21,495 nt of DNA from RGIG3077 sp964490175. Lineage in GTDB: Bacteria; Bacillota; Clostridia; Oscillospirales; Ruminococcaceae. Both the position numbers and the translations under genes were made by a program. Shown piece by piece: positions 7,371 to 15,807 of the stretch. The stretch is taken from NCBI GenBank assembly GCA_964490175.1, contig CAZBAI010000026.1, forward strand, positions 1 to 21,495, written 5' to 3'. How positions within the stretch are numbered: the first letter of the stretch is position 1; each line of letters opens with the position of its first letter. Under the pieces are notes generated by a model, which was not told the DNA's origin, made no database searches, and saw only the letters and a list, made by a program, of their open reading frames with translations.

Positions 7371-8465
7371 TCAATCGGATACATCGCTTACTTCCGCCGT
7401 GCTTGATTCTATATCGGCAGAGGGCGTTTCGCCGGAATTGAGGTATTCATAAATAAGCTCCGTATCGTAAACCGGATACCATTTTGAGCCGCTTGCCTTA
7501 CACAAGATGAGAAGATATTCTTTGCCGGATTCGTTATTTTTCGCAAAGGTTGCAAGGCAGTGACCGGCCTGGTCGGTAAAGCCCGTTTTGCCGCCGATTA
7601 TAGTAAATCCGTCGGCTTCATCGCCGTACATTCGGGCAAAAAGGTCGCTGGTGAGCAAAATACCCTCGGGGTGTTGCGGCGTAATTTGCGTTGTGTATTG
7701 AAACTGCGAAAGGACTTTTCTGCAAATTTCGTTATCCATGGCATATTTCAATATCACGGCAAAATCAAGCGCTGTTGAATAATGATTATCGTCATGCAGA
7801 CCGCTTGTGTTGACAAAATGTGTGTTTTCAAGCCCGAGCTGCGTTGCTTTTTCGTTCATCATATCGACAAAAGCGCTTTCACTGCCGGCAACATAAATCG
7901 ATAATGCCAGCGAAGCGTCGGCACCGGAGGGGAGAATCATGCCGTAAAGCAAATCCCTTAAAGTACAAACCTCGCCCTCGGAAAAGCCCGCCACCGAAGC
8001 GTGCTGCTCCGCAAGCGGCTCGGTAATTTCATTTGTCATTGTAAAAGTTGCGTCCAAATCCTCAATATTTTCAACCGCAACGATAAGAGTCATTATCTTG
8101 GTCAGCGAAGCAGGATACATTTTTTGGTCGGCATTTCGCAAAGCAACGGCTTTGTTCTCTTCCAAGTCCACAAGAACGCCGTATTCGCTGTAAATGTCGC
8201 TGCCAAAAGGCATTGTTTCATCGGTGATTTTTGCAAAATCCGCAATTATCGGTGCCGAAGTTTCTTCTGCGCTTTCCGGTTGCGAAAAGCTGTATTCTCT
8301 GTATACAATACTCTGCGGAGCGCTTTCGTCATCATTGGATTTTGTCTTGCTCAAAATCAGCGAAACCAATGCGGCAATGCCTGCGACAAGCAATATAAAA
8401 ACCACGAACGTAAACGCAAGCCTTAAATAGTTGATTTTATATTTTTTCTTTTTGCCAATGCTCAT
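7371..8465 (-). CDS. Membrane-anchored D-alanyl-D-alanine carboxypeptidase (S11/PBP5 family)
   Basis: A 364-residue serine peptidase expected to remove the terminal D-Ala of peptidoglycan stem peptides outside the membrane. A Lys-rich cytoplasmic tip and one membrane segment (about 14-37) anchor it by the N-terminus. The active-site motifs of the penicillin-binding fold are present: SLTK with nucleophile Ser120 and Lys123, and KTG at 293-295 within GGKTGFTDQAG. The middle motif reads Ser180-Gly-Ala182 where the textbook SxN motif has Asn. The usual C-terminal beta domain is absent; the protein ends in an acidic Ser/Glu tail. The RBS GGTGGA is 4 nt before the ATG. It starts 10 bp after the stop of the large secreted hydrolase gene upstream, so the two share a transcript. 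The family is clear; the exact substrate is not. Confidence 0.9.
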   Translation of the reverse strand: MSIGKKKKYKINYLRLAFTFVVFILLVAGIAALVSLILSKTKSNDDESAPQSIVYREYSFSQPESAEETSAPIIADFAKITDETMPFGSDIYSEYGVLVDLEENKAVALRNADQKMYPASLTKIMTLIVAVENIEDLDATFTMTNEITEPLAEQHASVAGFSEGEVCTLRDLLYGMILPSGADASLALSIYVAGSESAFVDMMNEKATQLGLENTHFVNTSGLHDDNHYSTALDFAVILKYAMDNEICRKVLSQFQYTTQITPQHPEGILLTSDLFARMYGDEADGFTIIGGKTGFTDQAGHCLATFAKNNESGKEYLLILCKASGSKWYPVYDTELIYEYLNSGETPSADIESSTAEVSDVSD

Positions 8466-8475
8466 TTTTCCACCG

Positions 8476-10512
8476 TCAATTCAATACCGATTTGTCATCA
8501 TAAACAATTTGCTTAAGCAAGCAAAGTGCATCGATGCTGTTTATTTGTGCGTCACCGTTTAAATCAGCCGCATAAAGCTGATATTCATTCATATCAACAA
8601 GACCTGCGCTTGCCTGAAGAATATACAGTGCATCATATGAATTTGTTACCGTATTCAGGTTTGCGTCGCCGTATACCACGGCATAAAACGTGATTTTCGT
8701 TTCAAGCCCGTCATAAAGAATATATGCCGGACTTTGACCCGATATATTGAAAAACGGAAAAATTTTATATCCGCTTGCAACATATTTCACACTGCCGCTT
8801 GCATAGGTACACTTTAGGACAAGCCCTGCCGAATCAAATTCTTCAATACCGAGATAATATATTGTTTTTGTCGGCATTGAGGCAACCTCAATCTCTGTGA
8901 GCTTGTCACCGACCGTTACGGTATATTCGGCGCTTGCACCGCAATATGTCACAACGGCGCTGTGTGTGCCGAGCGTGTTCATATCGGCGCTTACGGTAAA
9001 TCCGCTGTATATATATTCATATGCGCCGCCTGCGTAATTCACCTTTATATACATATCCTGCGTGTCAATCGCATCGCCGAAAGTATATTCGGTTTTAGGC
9101 GTGCCGCATATTTCAATGCTTGATACTTCATCGGAAACGGTAATTTCGATTTGCGTTGAAACACCTTGATATGTAAATGTCAAACAGCCGCTGCCGAGCG
9201 TATCGGTATCACCCTGTATATCAAATCCCTGCGTGATATATTCAAAATCACCCGAAGCATATGTTGCTTTAAGTATAAGGCGGTCAAAATCAAACGCCTC
9301 GCCGAAACGGTATACGGTTTTCGGTGCGGATTTTACTTGCAGAGATGTAATCGAATTTGCGGATTTAAATGTAATCCATTCACTTGAACAGTAGCCCTTT
9401 ATGCCGCCGTAATCGACATACGCCCAATCACCGCTGACAGAATAAACTTTAATATCGCTGCCGTTTGGCATTTTTGCCAAAATACTGCCCGAGGACGAAG
9501 GAGTTGCACGCAAATTCAAATTCGCTCCGTTTGTCGTTACCGTATAAAAGCTTGCAGGTTTGGGGTTTGCTTTGATATATAAAAGCTCGGCGTAATGTTC
9601 GATTTCATAAACGCTCGCCTCGCCGTTGGCGAAAAGATGGCATACGGTTTCAAATTCAACAAGCGCCTTTTGCGTTGCGCCGTCAAAGCTTCCGTTTATA
9701 TCAAGCGAATATCCGCCTAAAATATTCAATGCGCTTTGCAGCCATTTTATATCATTGCTCGGTGATGATGAATTTACGGCATTAACAGGGCGACTGTAAG
9801 CAACGCCGATGTCGATATCGGTTTGGAGCAAATCCCAATCAAGAGATACAGCATAGCCGTAAACCTTTTCACGCCGTGCCGAGTATTTGGAGGCGGCAGA
9901 ATCGGCAAGAGCCGCATTATGTAATGCAATGCATGTGATTTGGCTGTATGAGCCGCAGCTTTCCGCCGCACTTGCCGCAATGCGCTTTGCACCGCCAAGC
10001 CCATGCTGATTGTTAAGGTCGCAAAAATACACAATAGCGCTCGGATCATCAATCCCGAGAGCCTTTGCGTTTGTAACATAAGAGAGAATATCGGCATAAG
10101 CAAGCTCGTTTTGCGCATCAATTGCCGTTTGCGTCACAAGCAGTGCCGAAACTGCGGCACTCTCGCTTGAATCAAGCGGTCTTGCGCTCCAATCCGAAGA
10201 ATTTATAATTTCGTCATACAGCTCCTGCCCGAGAATCAAAAGCGCACTCGAAGCATCTGCCGCAACTACCGTTTTCAGCAAATCAAGCGCCCTTGTGCCG
10301 TGCCACTGAAGTTTTCCTATGCTCGGTGCGCCGTTGTCATTTGCATTTACAGAGCCGTAATTTCCTTCGGAAGAAACGATTATTTCCATTGCGGCATATA
10401 CTATGTCACTGTCGCTCAATGCGCACACATTTAAAAGAGGAAACCGCAGAAACGAAACCGAAAGTGAAAAGCAAAGCGCAAGTGCCATTGCCGATATACG
10501 AATTTTTTTCAC
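8476..10512 (-). CDS. Secreted multidomain putative peptidoglycan hydrolase with dockerin
   Basis: A 678-residue exported protein. A signal peptide (about 1-32) is followed by a lysozyme/chitosanase-like region (about 33-235), with SSEGNYGSVNANDNG and SIGKLQWHG motifs that suggest Glu49 as catalytic acid. Next come a helical peptidoglycan-binding type 1 domain (about 250-315), a bacterial SH3 domain (about 322-382), three Ig-like Big_3-type repeats (about 386-460, 463-535, 536-612) and a type I dockerin (about 613-672). The dockerin has two calcium loops (Asp616/Asn618/Asn620/Asp627 and Asp650/Asn652/Asp654/Asp661). The start is GTG, with GGGGAGGGG just upstream. It is read from a near-perfect promoter, and the carboxypeptidase gene follows after 10 bp. 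Cell-wall cutting is inferred from the first domain and its partners; the catalytic family is not certain. The dockerin implies docking to a cohesin not encoded here. Confidence 0.8.
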   Translation of the reverse strand: MKKIRISAMALALCFSLSVSFLRFPLLNVCALSDSDIVYAAMEIIVSSEGNYGSVNANDNGAPSIGKLQWHGTRALDLLKTVVAADASSALLILGQELYDEIINSSDWSARPLDSSESAAVSALLVTQTAIDAQNELAYADILSYVTNAKALGIDDPSAIVYFCDLNNQHGLGGAKRIAASAAESCGSYSQITCIALHNAALADSAASKYSARREKVYGYAVSLDWDLLQTDIDIGVAYSRPVNAVNSSSPSNDIKWLQSALNILGGYSLDINGSFDGATQKALVEFETVCHLFANGEASVYEIEHYAELLYIKANPKPASFYTVTTNGANLNLRATPSSSGSILAKMPNGSDIKVYSVSGDWAYVDYGGIKGYCSSEWITFKSANSITSLQVKSAPKTVYRFGEAFDFDRLILKATYASGDFEYITQGFDIQGDTDTLGSGCLTFTYQGVSTQIEITVSDEVSSIEICGTPKTEYTFGDAIDTQDMYIKVNYAGGAYEYIYSGFTVSADMNTLGTHSAVVTYCGASAEYTVTVGDKLTEIEVASMPTKTIYYLGIEEFDSAGLVLKCTYASGSVKYVASGYKIFPFFNISGQSPAYILYDGLETKITFYAVVYGDANLNTVTNSYDALYILQASAGLVDMNEYQLYAADLNGDAQINSIDALCLLKQIVYDDKSVLN

Positions 10513-10575
10513 AAAAAGCCCCTCCCCTTGTCATGCATATTGACCGACATTACACAAAAATGCCGCACTCATTTA

Positions 10576-10604
10576 ATTATAACATCGGCGCAGGGTTATG
10601 TCAA
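10576..10604 (-). promoter_or_regulatory. Near-perfect sigma-A promoter for the hydrolase-carboxypeptidase operon
   Basis: On the minus strand: -35 TTGACA (10604-10599), a 17-bp spacer and an extended -10 TGTTATAAT, whose TATAAT lies at 10581-10576. Both hexamers are consensus. The leader is about 57 nt. Confidence 0.92.
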
Positions 10605-10626
10605 CCGCAAATGCGTATTGATTTTG

Positions 10627-10655
10627 TTGACTTTGCAAGCGCTATATGGTATAAT
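10627..10655 (+). promoter_or_regulatory. Sigma-A promoter for the zinc-ribbon membrane protein
   Basis: TTGACT (10627-10632), a 17-bp spacer and an extended -10 TGGTATAAT, whose TATAAT lies at 10650-10655. It diverges from the hydrolase promoter, with the two -35 boxes 22 bp apart, so one regulator could act on both. Confidence 0.9.
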
Positions 10656-10700
10656 CATACACAGAAAAACATATTTTTTCGATTGAAAGGTTGACGGATT

Positions 10701-11315
10701 ATGATTTGCGAAAAATGCGGCTTTAATATCGGTTTTGGCGTAAAATTTTGCGAAAATTGCGGTCAAGCGATAATCGCAGAAGAATATCCGAGGGTGCGTC
10801 TTCAATCAAGCGGTGCTATGAAATATCGAAGAACCGACCTGAACATTGCAAGGCTTGACCTTGAAAAGCACAGAATCGACTTGAGCAAGGAATATTACGT
10901 GCCCGCAGGTTTTAGCACAGCGCCGCAAGCCGATATTCATAAAAACCCAAGCGATTACGTTGAAACAAAAATGCAAAATTTTCCGCATATGCAACACGGC
11001 GATTCTTTTAAAAGCGGCAATACCGCAAATGTTTTTCCCGAAATACCGACAATAAAGCCATTGCAAAATCAAGGCGAAAAGAGCGACAAAAGCTCTGAAG
11101 ATTCGGAAAAAACCGCCATTACCGAATTTATTATTTCTCTTTTTGCGCTCTCGGGTTTAAACTTTCCGGCGTTTTCCTTTTTGCTCGGCACGGCAGTGCT
11201 TTTAAGCTCACTGCGGCTGAAAAAAGGCACAAAACTTAAAGGTGCGGCAGTAGGCGTTGCGTTGTTTGTTGTACTGCTGTCGGCACTTTCGGTATTTGAT
11301 ATTATTTCAATTTGA
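10701..11315 (+). CDS. Zinc-ribbon membrane protein (DUF4190-like C-terminus)
   Basis: A 204-residue protein of unknown role. The N-terminus is a zinc ribbon with two CxxC pairs (Cys3, Cys6, Cys17, Cys20). A long polar, probably disordered middle (about 30-140) follows. The last 65 residues hold two membrane segments separated by a basic loop (LRLKKGTKLKG), an arrangement seen in DUF4190-type small membrane proteins. The ribbon should therefore lie in the cytoplasm, tethered to the membrane. The RBS is AAAGG about 10 nt before the ATG, and a strong promoter is present. It is the only gene between two promoters, so it is probably monocistronic. No catalytic motif is visible. Confidence 0.75.
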   Translation: MICEKCGFNIGFGVKFCENCGQAIIAEEYPRVRLQSSGAMKYRRTDLNIARLDLEKHRIDLSKEYYVPAGFSTAPQADIHKNPSDYVETKMQNFPHMQHGDSFKSGNTANVFPEIPTIKPLQNQGEKSDKSSEDSEKTAITEFIISLFALSGLNFPAFSFLLGTAVLLSSLRLKKGTKLKGAAVGVALFVVLLSALSVFDIISI

Positions 11316-11341
11316 TTTTTTGTTTGTTTTTTTGAAAAATC

Positions 11342-11370
11342 TTGACTTGACAAATAAAATAAAGTATAAT
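11342..11370 (+). promoter_or_regulatory. rnpB promoter
   Basis: TTGACT (11342-11347), a 17-bp spacer and TATAAT (11365-11370). The predicted transcription start near 11377 coincides with the 5' strand of the RNase P P1 helix, supporting both calls. Confidence 0.9.
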
Positions 11371-11373
11371 TAT

Positions 11374-11726
11374 AAATTGAGCAAGCTATGCGGCAGCGTG
11401 GACGTTTCATGTTCACGAGGAAAGTCCGAGCACCATAGAGCAGAATAGCTGTTAACGACAGCCGAGGGCGACCTTAGGGATAGTGCAACAGAGAATAACT
11501 ACCTGCAAATTTGCGGGAAAAGGTGGAAAGGTGAGGTAAGAGCTCACCGGGCTGTAAGAGATTGCAGTGCCGTGTAAACCCTATTCGGTGCAACGTCTAT
11601 TGGTGCGTCATATCATAACGTCTGCTCGGCGGATATGACGTAATGACGGCTAAAGCTTTGCGGCGACGTAAAGCGTAGATAAATTGTCGCACACGACAGA
11701 ACTCGGCTTATCGGCTTGCTCAATTT
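11374..11726 (+). ncRNA. rnpB: RNase P RNA, bacterial class A
   Basis: The catalytic RNA that trims tRNA 5' leaders. Hallmarks are the conserved region I core GAGGAAAGTCCGAGCACC (near 11419), TAGTGCAACAGAGA, GGTGAGGTAAGAGCTCACCG, GTAAACCC, and the 3' core CACGACAGAACTCGGCTTAT (about 11693-11712). The ends pair perfectly over 13 bp (11374-11386 with 11714-11726) as helix P1. The layout follows the E. coli class A RNA. In the P4 helix the usual CCGGG/CCCGG pairing reads CCGAG/CTCGG, a compensated change that keeps the helix. The mature RNA is about 345 nt. Confidence 0.97.
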
Positions 11727-11736
11727 ATTTTTTTTG
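11714..11736 (+). terminator. rnpB 3' end: P1 strand plus T run
   Basis: The 3' strand of P1 is followed by ATTTATTTTTTTT, so the P1 helix with its T tract could act as the terminator. The T run directly abuts the GAGG ribosome binding site of the next gene, so any downstream transcription must read through it. Confidence 0.6.
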
Positions 11737-11744
11737 AGGTAAAG

Positions 11745-12398
11745 ATGCAAAACACTTTTTTAAGACGCCTTATCATTACTCTTTCAGTTATTCTGAGCAT
11801 TGCGGGCATTGTATATATTGTTGTTTTCACTGCCGGAATGTATGATGACGCCGATATAAGCGATGACGAATACAAAGGGTTTTCCGAGCGTTTTCCCCTT
11901 GATAACGCTTCGCTTATGATACCCGAAAACTTTGAGGTCGTTTACCCGAATGCCGTCGATTCTCTCGAAACGGGTGAATCGCTTGTCGTTCCGTATGATG
12001 AATACTACACTTGGAAAGAATCTAACTATGTCGGAATGGTAAGCCTTTCAAAAGAACGCAACACGAACAATATGGAGCCGAGAGCGTATATGGAAGCTGC
12101 GGCAATTCCCACATATGAAGAATATTATGCCGATTTAGGCTTTGAAACCGTATCTCGTGAAGCGGGCACAGTTGCCGGTTTTTCCGCTGCGGCGCTGACA
12201 TTTAAATACACGGTTGCCTATGAAATGGGCGTTGTTAAAACATTTTACGCCTACAGCGTGTATATTTCCGAAAGCGGCTATATGTACACTTTGACGTTTA
12301 TCTGCGAGGATTGGGATTTTGATACTCAAAAGCCTTTGTTTGACAAAATAGCGCAAAGTATTAAAATCGGCGTTTCAAAGCCTTACAATTCATTTTAA
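11745..12398 (+). CDS. Membrane-anchored PsbP/DcrB-like protein
   Basis: A 217-residue protein with one N-terminal membrane anchor (about 8-30) and no lipobox cysteine, so the rest should be outside the membrane. The exported part resembles the PsbP/DcrB (DUF1795-like) fold by its pattern: a hydrophobic strand with IPENFEV near 58, an alternating strand region, and a closing YTLTFICEDWDFDTQKPLFD segment leading into a helix. The function is unknown; such domains often bind ligands or assist membrane complexes. The RBS GAGG sits about 6 nt before the ATG, immediately after the rnpB T run, and no separate promoter fits. rpiB follows 40 bp later. The fold assignment is tentative. Confidence 0.6.
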   Translation: MQNTFLRRLIITLSVILSIAGIVYIVVFTAGMYDDADISDDEYKGFSERFPLDNASLMIPENFEVVYPNAVDSLETGESLVVPYDEYYTWKESNYVGMVSLSKERNTNNMEPRAYMEAAAIPTYEEYYADLGFETVSREAGTVAGFSAAALTFKYTVAYEMGVVKTFYAYSVYISESGYMYTLTFICEDWDFDTQKPLFDKIAQSIKIGVSKPYNSF

Positions 12399-12438
12399 CG
12401 CTAAAGTTTTTGCAATTTATCGAAAGGAATATAATTTT

Positions 12439-12864
12439 ATGCTGATGATTGGATGCGACCACGGCGGCTACGAATTAAAAAAAGAGATTATTAAATATTT
12501 GGAAGAAAACAAAATCGAATATGTTGATTTCGGTTGCGACGGTGAACCCGTTGATTATCCGATAATCGCAAAAAAAGTCTGCAATGCAATGAAAAAGGAC
12601 GGTTCCGACAAGGCTGTGCTCATTTGCGGAACGGGTATCGGAATTTCAATGGCGGCGAATAAAATCAAGGGCATTCGTGCGGCAAACTGCGCAGATTGCT
12701 ACGGTGCAAAGTACACAAGGCTGCACAATGACGCAAACGTGCTTTGCATGGGCGGCAGGACGATAGGCCCCGGGCTCGGCGTTATGATGACCGATATTTT
12801 CCTTAATACCGAATTTGAAGGCGGCAGGCATCTGAGAAGAATAAATATGCTTGAAAACGAATAA
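12439..12864 (+). CDS. rpiB: Ribose-5-phosphate isomerase B
   Basis: Interconverts ribose 5-phosphate and ribulose 5-phosphate in the non-oxidative pentose phosphate pathway. The 141 residues match the RpiB/LacAB family length. Key features are the CDHGG phosphate/sugar motif (Asp7, His8), Cys63 in CGTGIGISMAANK as the catalytic base, His96 and Asp98 in LHNDAN, Arg107 in CMGGRTIG, and FEGGRHLRRI at the end. The RBS AAAGGA lies about 10 nt before the ATG; Met3 is an alternative start. It lies 36 bp before glmS, and both feed sugar phosphate metabolism. A LacA/B galactose-6-phosphate isomerase is less likely because only one subunit is present. Confidence 0.94.
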   Translation: MLMIGCDHGGYELKKEIIKYLEENKIEYVDFGCDGEPVDYPIIAKKVCNAMKKDGSDKAVLICGTGIGISMAANKIKGIRAANCADCYGAKYTRLHNDANVLCMGGRTIGPGLGVMMTDIFLNTEFEGGRHLRRINMLENE

Positions 12865-12900
12865 ACAATAAAAATACATTTAATATACGGAGGGGTTTTT

Positions 12901-14724
12901 ATGTGCGGAATTGTCGGATATATAGGGCAAAGAGATTGTGCCGATGTGCTTATCAGCGCATTGACAAAACTGGAATACAGAGGATATGACTCTGCCGGTA
13001 TTGCCGTTTTTGAAAACGGAAAAATCAAGGTGGAAAAATCTAAGGGAGCTTTGAGCGACCTTGTAAATAAAATGAAAGAGGACGAAAGCAAACCCTGCGG
13101 CACTTGCGGCATAGGACACACACGCTGGGCAACTCACGGCGAACCGTCGGATATAAATTCGCACCCGCACGGAAACAAACGCATAACCATAGTCCACAAC
13201 GGAATTATCGAGAATTATAAGCAAATAAAAGAATTTTTGATGAATCAGGGCTATGCTTTTGAAAGTCAAACCGATACCGAAACGGTTGCAAAACTGCTTG
13301 ATTATTACTACAACGGCGACCCTTTTGAAACCATTACAAAGGTAATAAGCGAAATTCAGGGCAGCTACGCTCTCGGCATTCTTTTCAGAGATTTTCCCGA
13401 CAGAATTTTTGCGGTAAGAAAAGACAGCCCGCTTATCGTCGGCGTAGGCAAGGGCGAAAATTTTATCGCCTCCGATGTGCCCGCAATTTTAAAATACACA
13501 AGAGATTACTATCTGCTTGAGCATGACGAAATTGCCGTGCTTAAAGAAAGCGGCGTAAAAATCTACGATATTCACCACGAAGAAATCAAAAAAGAACTGC
13601 AAAGGGCAAATTGGGATGTTGACGCTGCCGAAAAGGGCGGCTATGAGCATTTTATGCTAAAGGAAATCAACGAGCAGCCCAATGCCGTAAAAACGACAAT
13701 ATCGCCGAGAATTTGCGACGGTTTGATAAGCTTTGCCGAATGCGGTCTTACAAACGCAATGCTCAGCTCTTTCAAGCAAATCCATATTGTCGGCTGCGGC
13801 ACGGCAATGCACGCCGGCATTGTCGGTCAATATCTTATAGAATCGCTTGCAAGAGTGCCCGTAATCGTCGATATCGCTTCGGAATTTCGATACAGACGCC
13901 CAATCGTTTCGGAAAACGACCTTGTCATTTTCATTTCGCAATCCGGCGAAACCGCCGACACATTGGCGGCATTGCGCCTTGCAAAAAAATGCGGTGCCAA
14001 AACCCTTTCGATTGTAAATGTAAAAGGCTCGTCGATTGCGAGAGAATCGGATATGGTTCTTTATACGCACGCAGGGCCTGAAATTTCGGTAGCTTCAACC
14101 AAGGCGTATTCCGTTCAGCTTGCGGTTATGTATCTGCTTGCATTTCAGCTTGCCCTTGCAAAGGGAAAAATCACGCAAGAGGGCTGCCGAAATCTTGTTT
14201 CACAGCTTTTGCAGATTCCGTCGTATATCGAAGATTCGATAAAGCTCATGGAACAATGCCAGTTTGTTTCCTCAAAGCTTGTAAATGCGGACAGTCTGCT
14301 TTATATCGGCAGAGGACTTGACTATGCTTTGAGCATGGAAGGTTCTTTAAAGCTTAAAGAGCTTTCATACATTCACTCCGAAGCGTACGCCGCCGGCGAA
14401 TTAAAGCACGGAACAATTTCCCTAATCAGCGACGGAATGCCCGTGATTGCCGTTGCAACGCAGAGTGAGCTTTTTGAAAAAACCGTCAGCAACGTGATTG
14501 AAGTAAAATCACGTGGCGCATTTGTAATCGCAATTTGCAAAGAAAGCGACGATATCGGGCAAGAGGTTGCCGACCATGTTATCAAACTGCCCGACCTTTC
14601 CGATATATTTATGCCGATTATCACGGCGGTGCCGTTGCAGCTTATCGCATACTATACGGCGGTTTTAAAGGGCTGCAATGTCGATAAACCGAGAAATCTC
14701 GCAAAATCCGTAACCGTTGAATAA
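12901..14724 (+). CDS. glmS: Glutamine-fructose-6-phosphate aminotransferase (isomerizing)
   Basis: Makes glucosamine 6-phosphate from fructose 6-phosphate and glutamine, the first step toward UDP-GlcNAc for peptidoglycan. The 607 residues are full length. Cys2 in the MCGIVGYIG start is the N-terminal glutaminase nucleophile; GHTRWATHG and HNGIIENY are typical of this domain (1-240). Two SIS sugar isomerase domains follow, with GCGTAMHAG, SQSGETADT and SSxxS-like ASTKAYS motifs, and the C-terminal NLAKSVTVE carries catalytic Lys602. The RBS is GGAGGGG. The 36-bp upstream gap is far too small for a glmS ribozyme, so that control is absent here. A GH25 lysozyme gene follows after 21 bp. Confidence 0.98.
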   Translation: MCGIVGYIGQRDCADVLISALTKLEYRGYDSAGIAVFENGKIKVEKSKGALSDLVNKMKEDESKPCGTCGIGHTRWATHGEPSDINSHPHGNKRITIVHNGIIENYKQIKEFLMNQGYAFESQTDTETVAKLLDYYYNGDPFETITKVISEIQGSYALGILFRDFPDRIFAVRKDSPLIVGVGKGENFIASDVPAILKYTRDYYLLEHDEIAVLKESGVKIYDIHHEEIKKELQRANWDVDAAEKGGYEHFMLKEINEQPNAVKTTISPRICDGLISFAECGLTNAMLSSFKQIHIVGCGTAMHAGIVGQYLIESLARVPVIVDIASEFRYRRPIVSENDLVIFISQSGETADTLAALRLAKKCGAKTLSIVNVKGSSIARESDMVLYTHAGPEISVASTKAYSVQLAVMYLLAFQLALAKGKITQEGCRNLVSQLLQIPSYIEDSIKLMEQCQFVSSKLVNADSLLYIGRGLDYALSMEGSLKLKELSYIHSEAYAAGELKHGTISLISDGMPVIAVATQSELFEKTVSNVIEVKSRGAFVIAICKESDDIGQEVADHVIKLPDLSDIFMPIITAVPLQLIAYYTAVLKGCNVDKPRNLAKSVTVE

Positions 14725-14745
14725 TTTTTATTTCGGAGGATGGCA

Positions 14746-15795
14746 ATGCCCGAAAACCGTACTGTAACCGAAAACAAAACAGCAGTAAATCAAGCCTATG
14801 CAAATGAATATTTTGAGGATTCAAACACTGAAATACCCATAAATTTGCCGCAAAAGCACACAAAAAAGGCACTCTTGCTCGCAAGGGTTGTCACAACCGT
14901 GTGCCTTGTCGCTTCGGTGTTGTTGCTGCTTGGTTTTTTAAAAACATATTCTGACAAAAAAACGCTTTCATCTCGGCTTGATGATATGCAAAGCGAATAT
15001 GATTCGGCAGTGTCCGAATATGAGGACACAATCGCAACGATGGAGCGCACGTATATTTACGACAACGGCGTTTCGCAGACCGACGCTTTGATTTACGAAA
15101 ATATTCCCGAAAATCCGTATGATGAACAGCGCTTTGTCACCGATGATTTAGGCAGGAAATACTATACCGACGAAACGGGAACGTATATTTCTTCTTTCGG
15201 CATTGACCTTTCCTACTATCAGGGCGATGTGTATTGGCAAAACGTTGCAAATTCCGGCGTTGAATTTGCGATAATCCGTGCCGGATACCGTGGATATTCC
15301 ACGGGCGATTTAATGCGTGACGAGCGCTTTGAAGAATACATAAACGGCGCTTTAAATGCCGGAATCGACGTGGGCGTATACTTCTTCTCACAGGCGATAA
15401 ACGACGAAGAAGCTGTCGCCGAAGCGGAATTTGTACTTTCGATGATTGAAAGCTATGATATCACCTGCCCTGTTGTTTTCGACTGGGAATATATCTCGAC
15501 AGACCAAGCCAGAACCGACGATTTGCCCAGAGATATGCTCACAAAAGCGGCAAAGGCTTTTTGCGAAAGAATCTCCGCACAAGGCTATACGCCGATGATT
15601 TACGGTAACGCCGCAACGCTGATTTTCAGGTATGATTTGACCGAAATCGCAGATTATGACATCTGGCTTGCGCAGTATTACGATACGCCGAGCTTTTATT
15701 ATGATTTTGATATGTGGCAATATACGAGCAGTGGCATAATCGACGGCATATCCAACTATGTTGACCTGAATGTGCGCTTTAAAAAATTAGATTAA
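14746..15795 (+). CDS. Membrane-anchored GH25 family lysozyme
   Basis: A muramidase-type glycoside hydrolase 25 protein expected to cut the MurNAc-GlcNAc bond outside the membrane. From the chosen start it has 349 residues: a cytoplasmic tail of about 40, one membrane segment (about 42-65), a short coiled-coil stalk (about 68-102), then the GH25 domain (about 150-348). GH25 signs are FGIDLSYYQG (Asp154), FAIIRAGYRG, and the catalytic FDWEY motif (Asp246 and Glu248). It ends in WQYTSSGIIDGISNYVDLN, typical of the family. Start 14746 is chosen because CGGAGG lies 6 nt before it; the ATG at 14740 directly abuts the RBS. A membrane anchor suggests wall remodelling near the membrane rather than attack on other cells. 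Confidence 0.92.
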   Translation: MPENRTVTENKTAVNQAYANEYFEDSNTEIPINLPQKHTKKALLLARVVTTVCLVASVLLLLGFLKTYSDKKTLSSRLDDMQSEYDSAVSEYEDTIATMERTYIYDNGVSQTDALIYENIPENPYDEQRFVTDDLGRKYYTDETGTYISSFGIDLSYYQGDVYWQNVANSGVEFAIIRAGYRGYSTGDLMRDERFEEYINGALNAGIDVGVYFFSQAINDEEAVAEAEFVLSMIESYDITCPVVFDWEYISTDQARTDDLPRDMLTKAAKAFCERISAQGYTPMIYGNAATLIFRYDLTEIADYDIWLAQYYDTPSFYYDFDMWQYTSSGIIDGISNYVDLNVRFKKLD

Positions 15796-15807
15796 GGGTT
15801 ATAAAAT

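Noticed and set aside
12865..12900. glmS ribozyme upstream of glmS
   Set aside because: Only 36 bp separate rpiB from glmS, far less than the ribozyme needs, and no core motif is seen.
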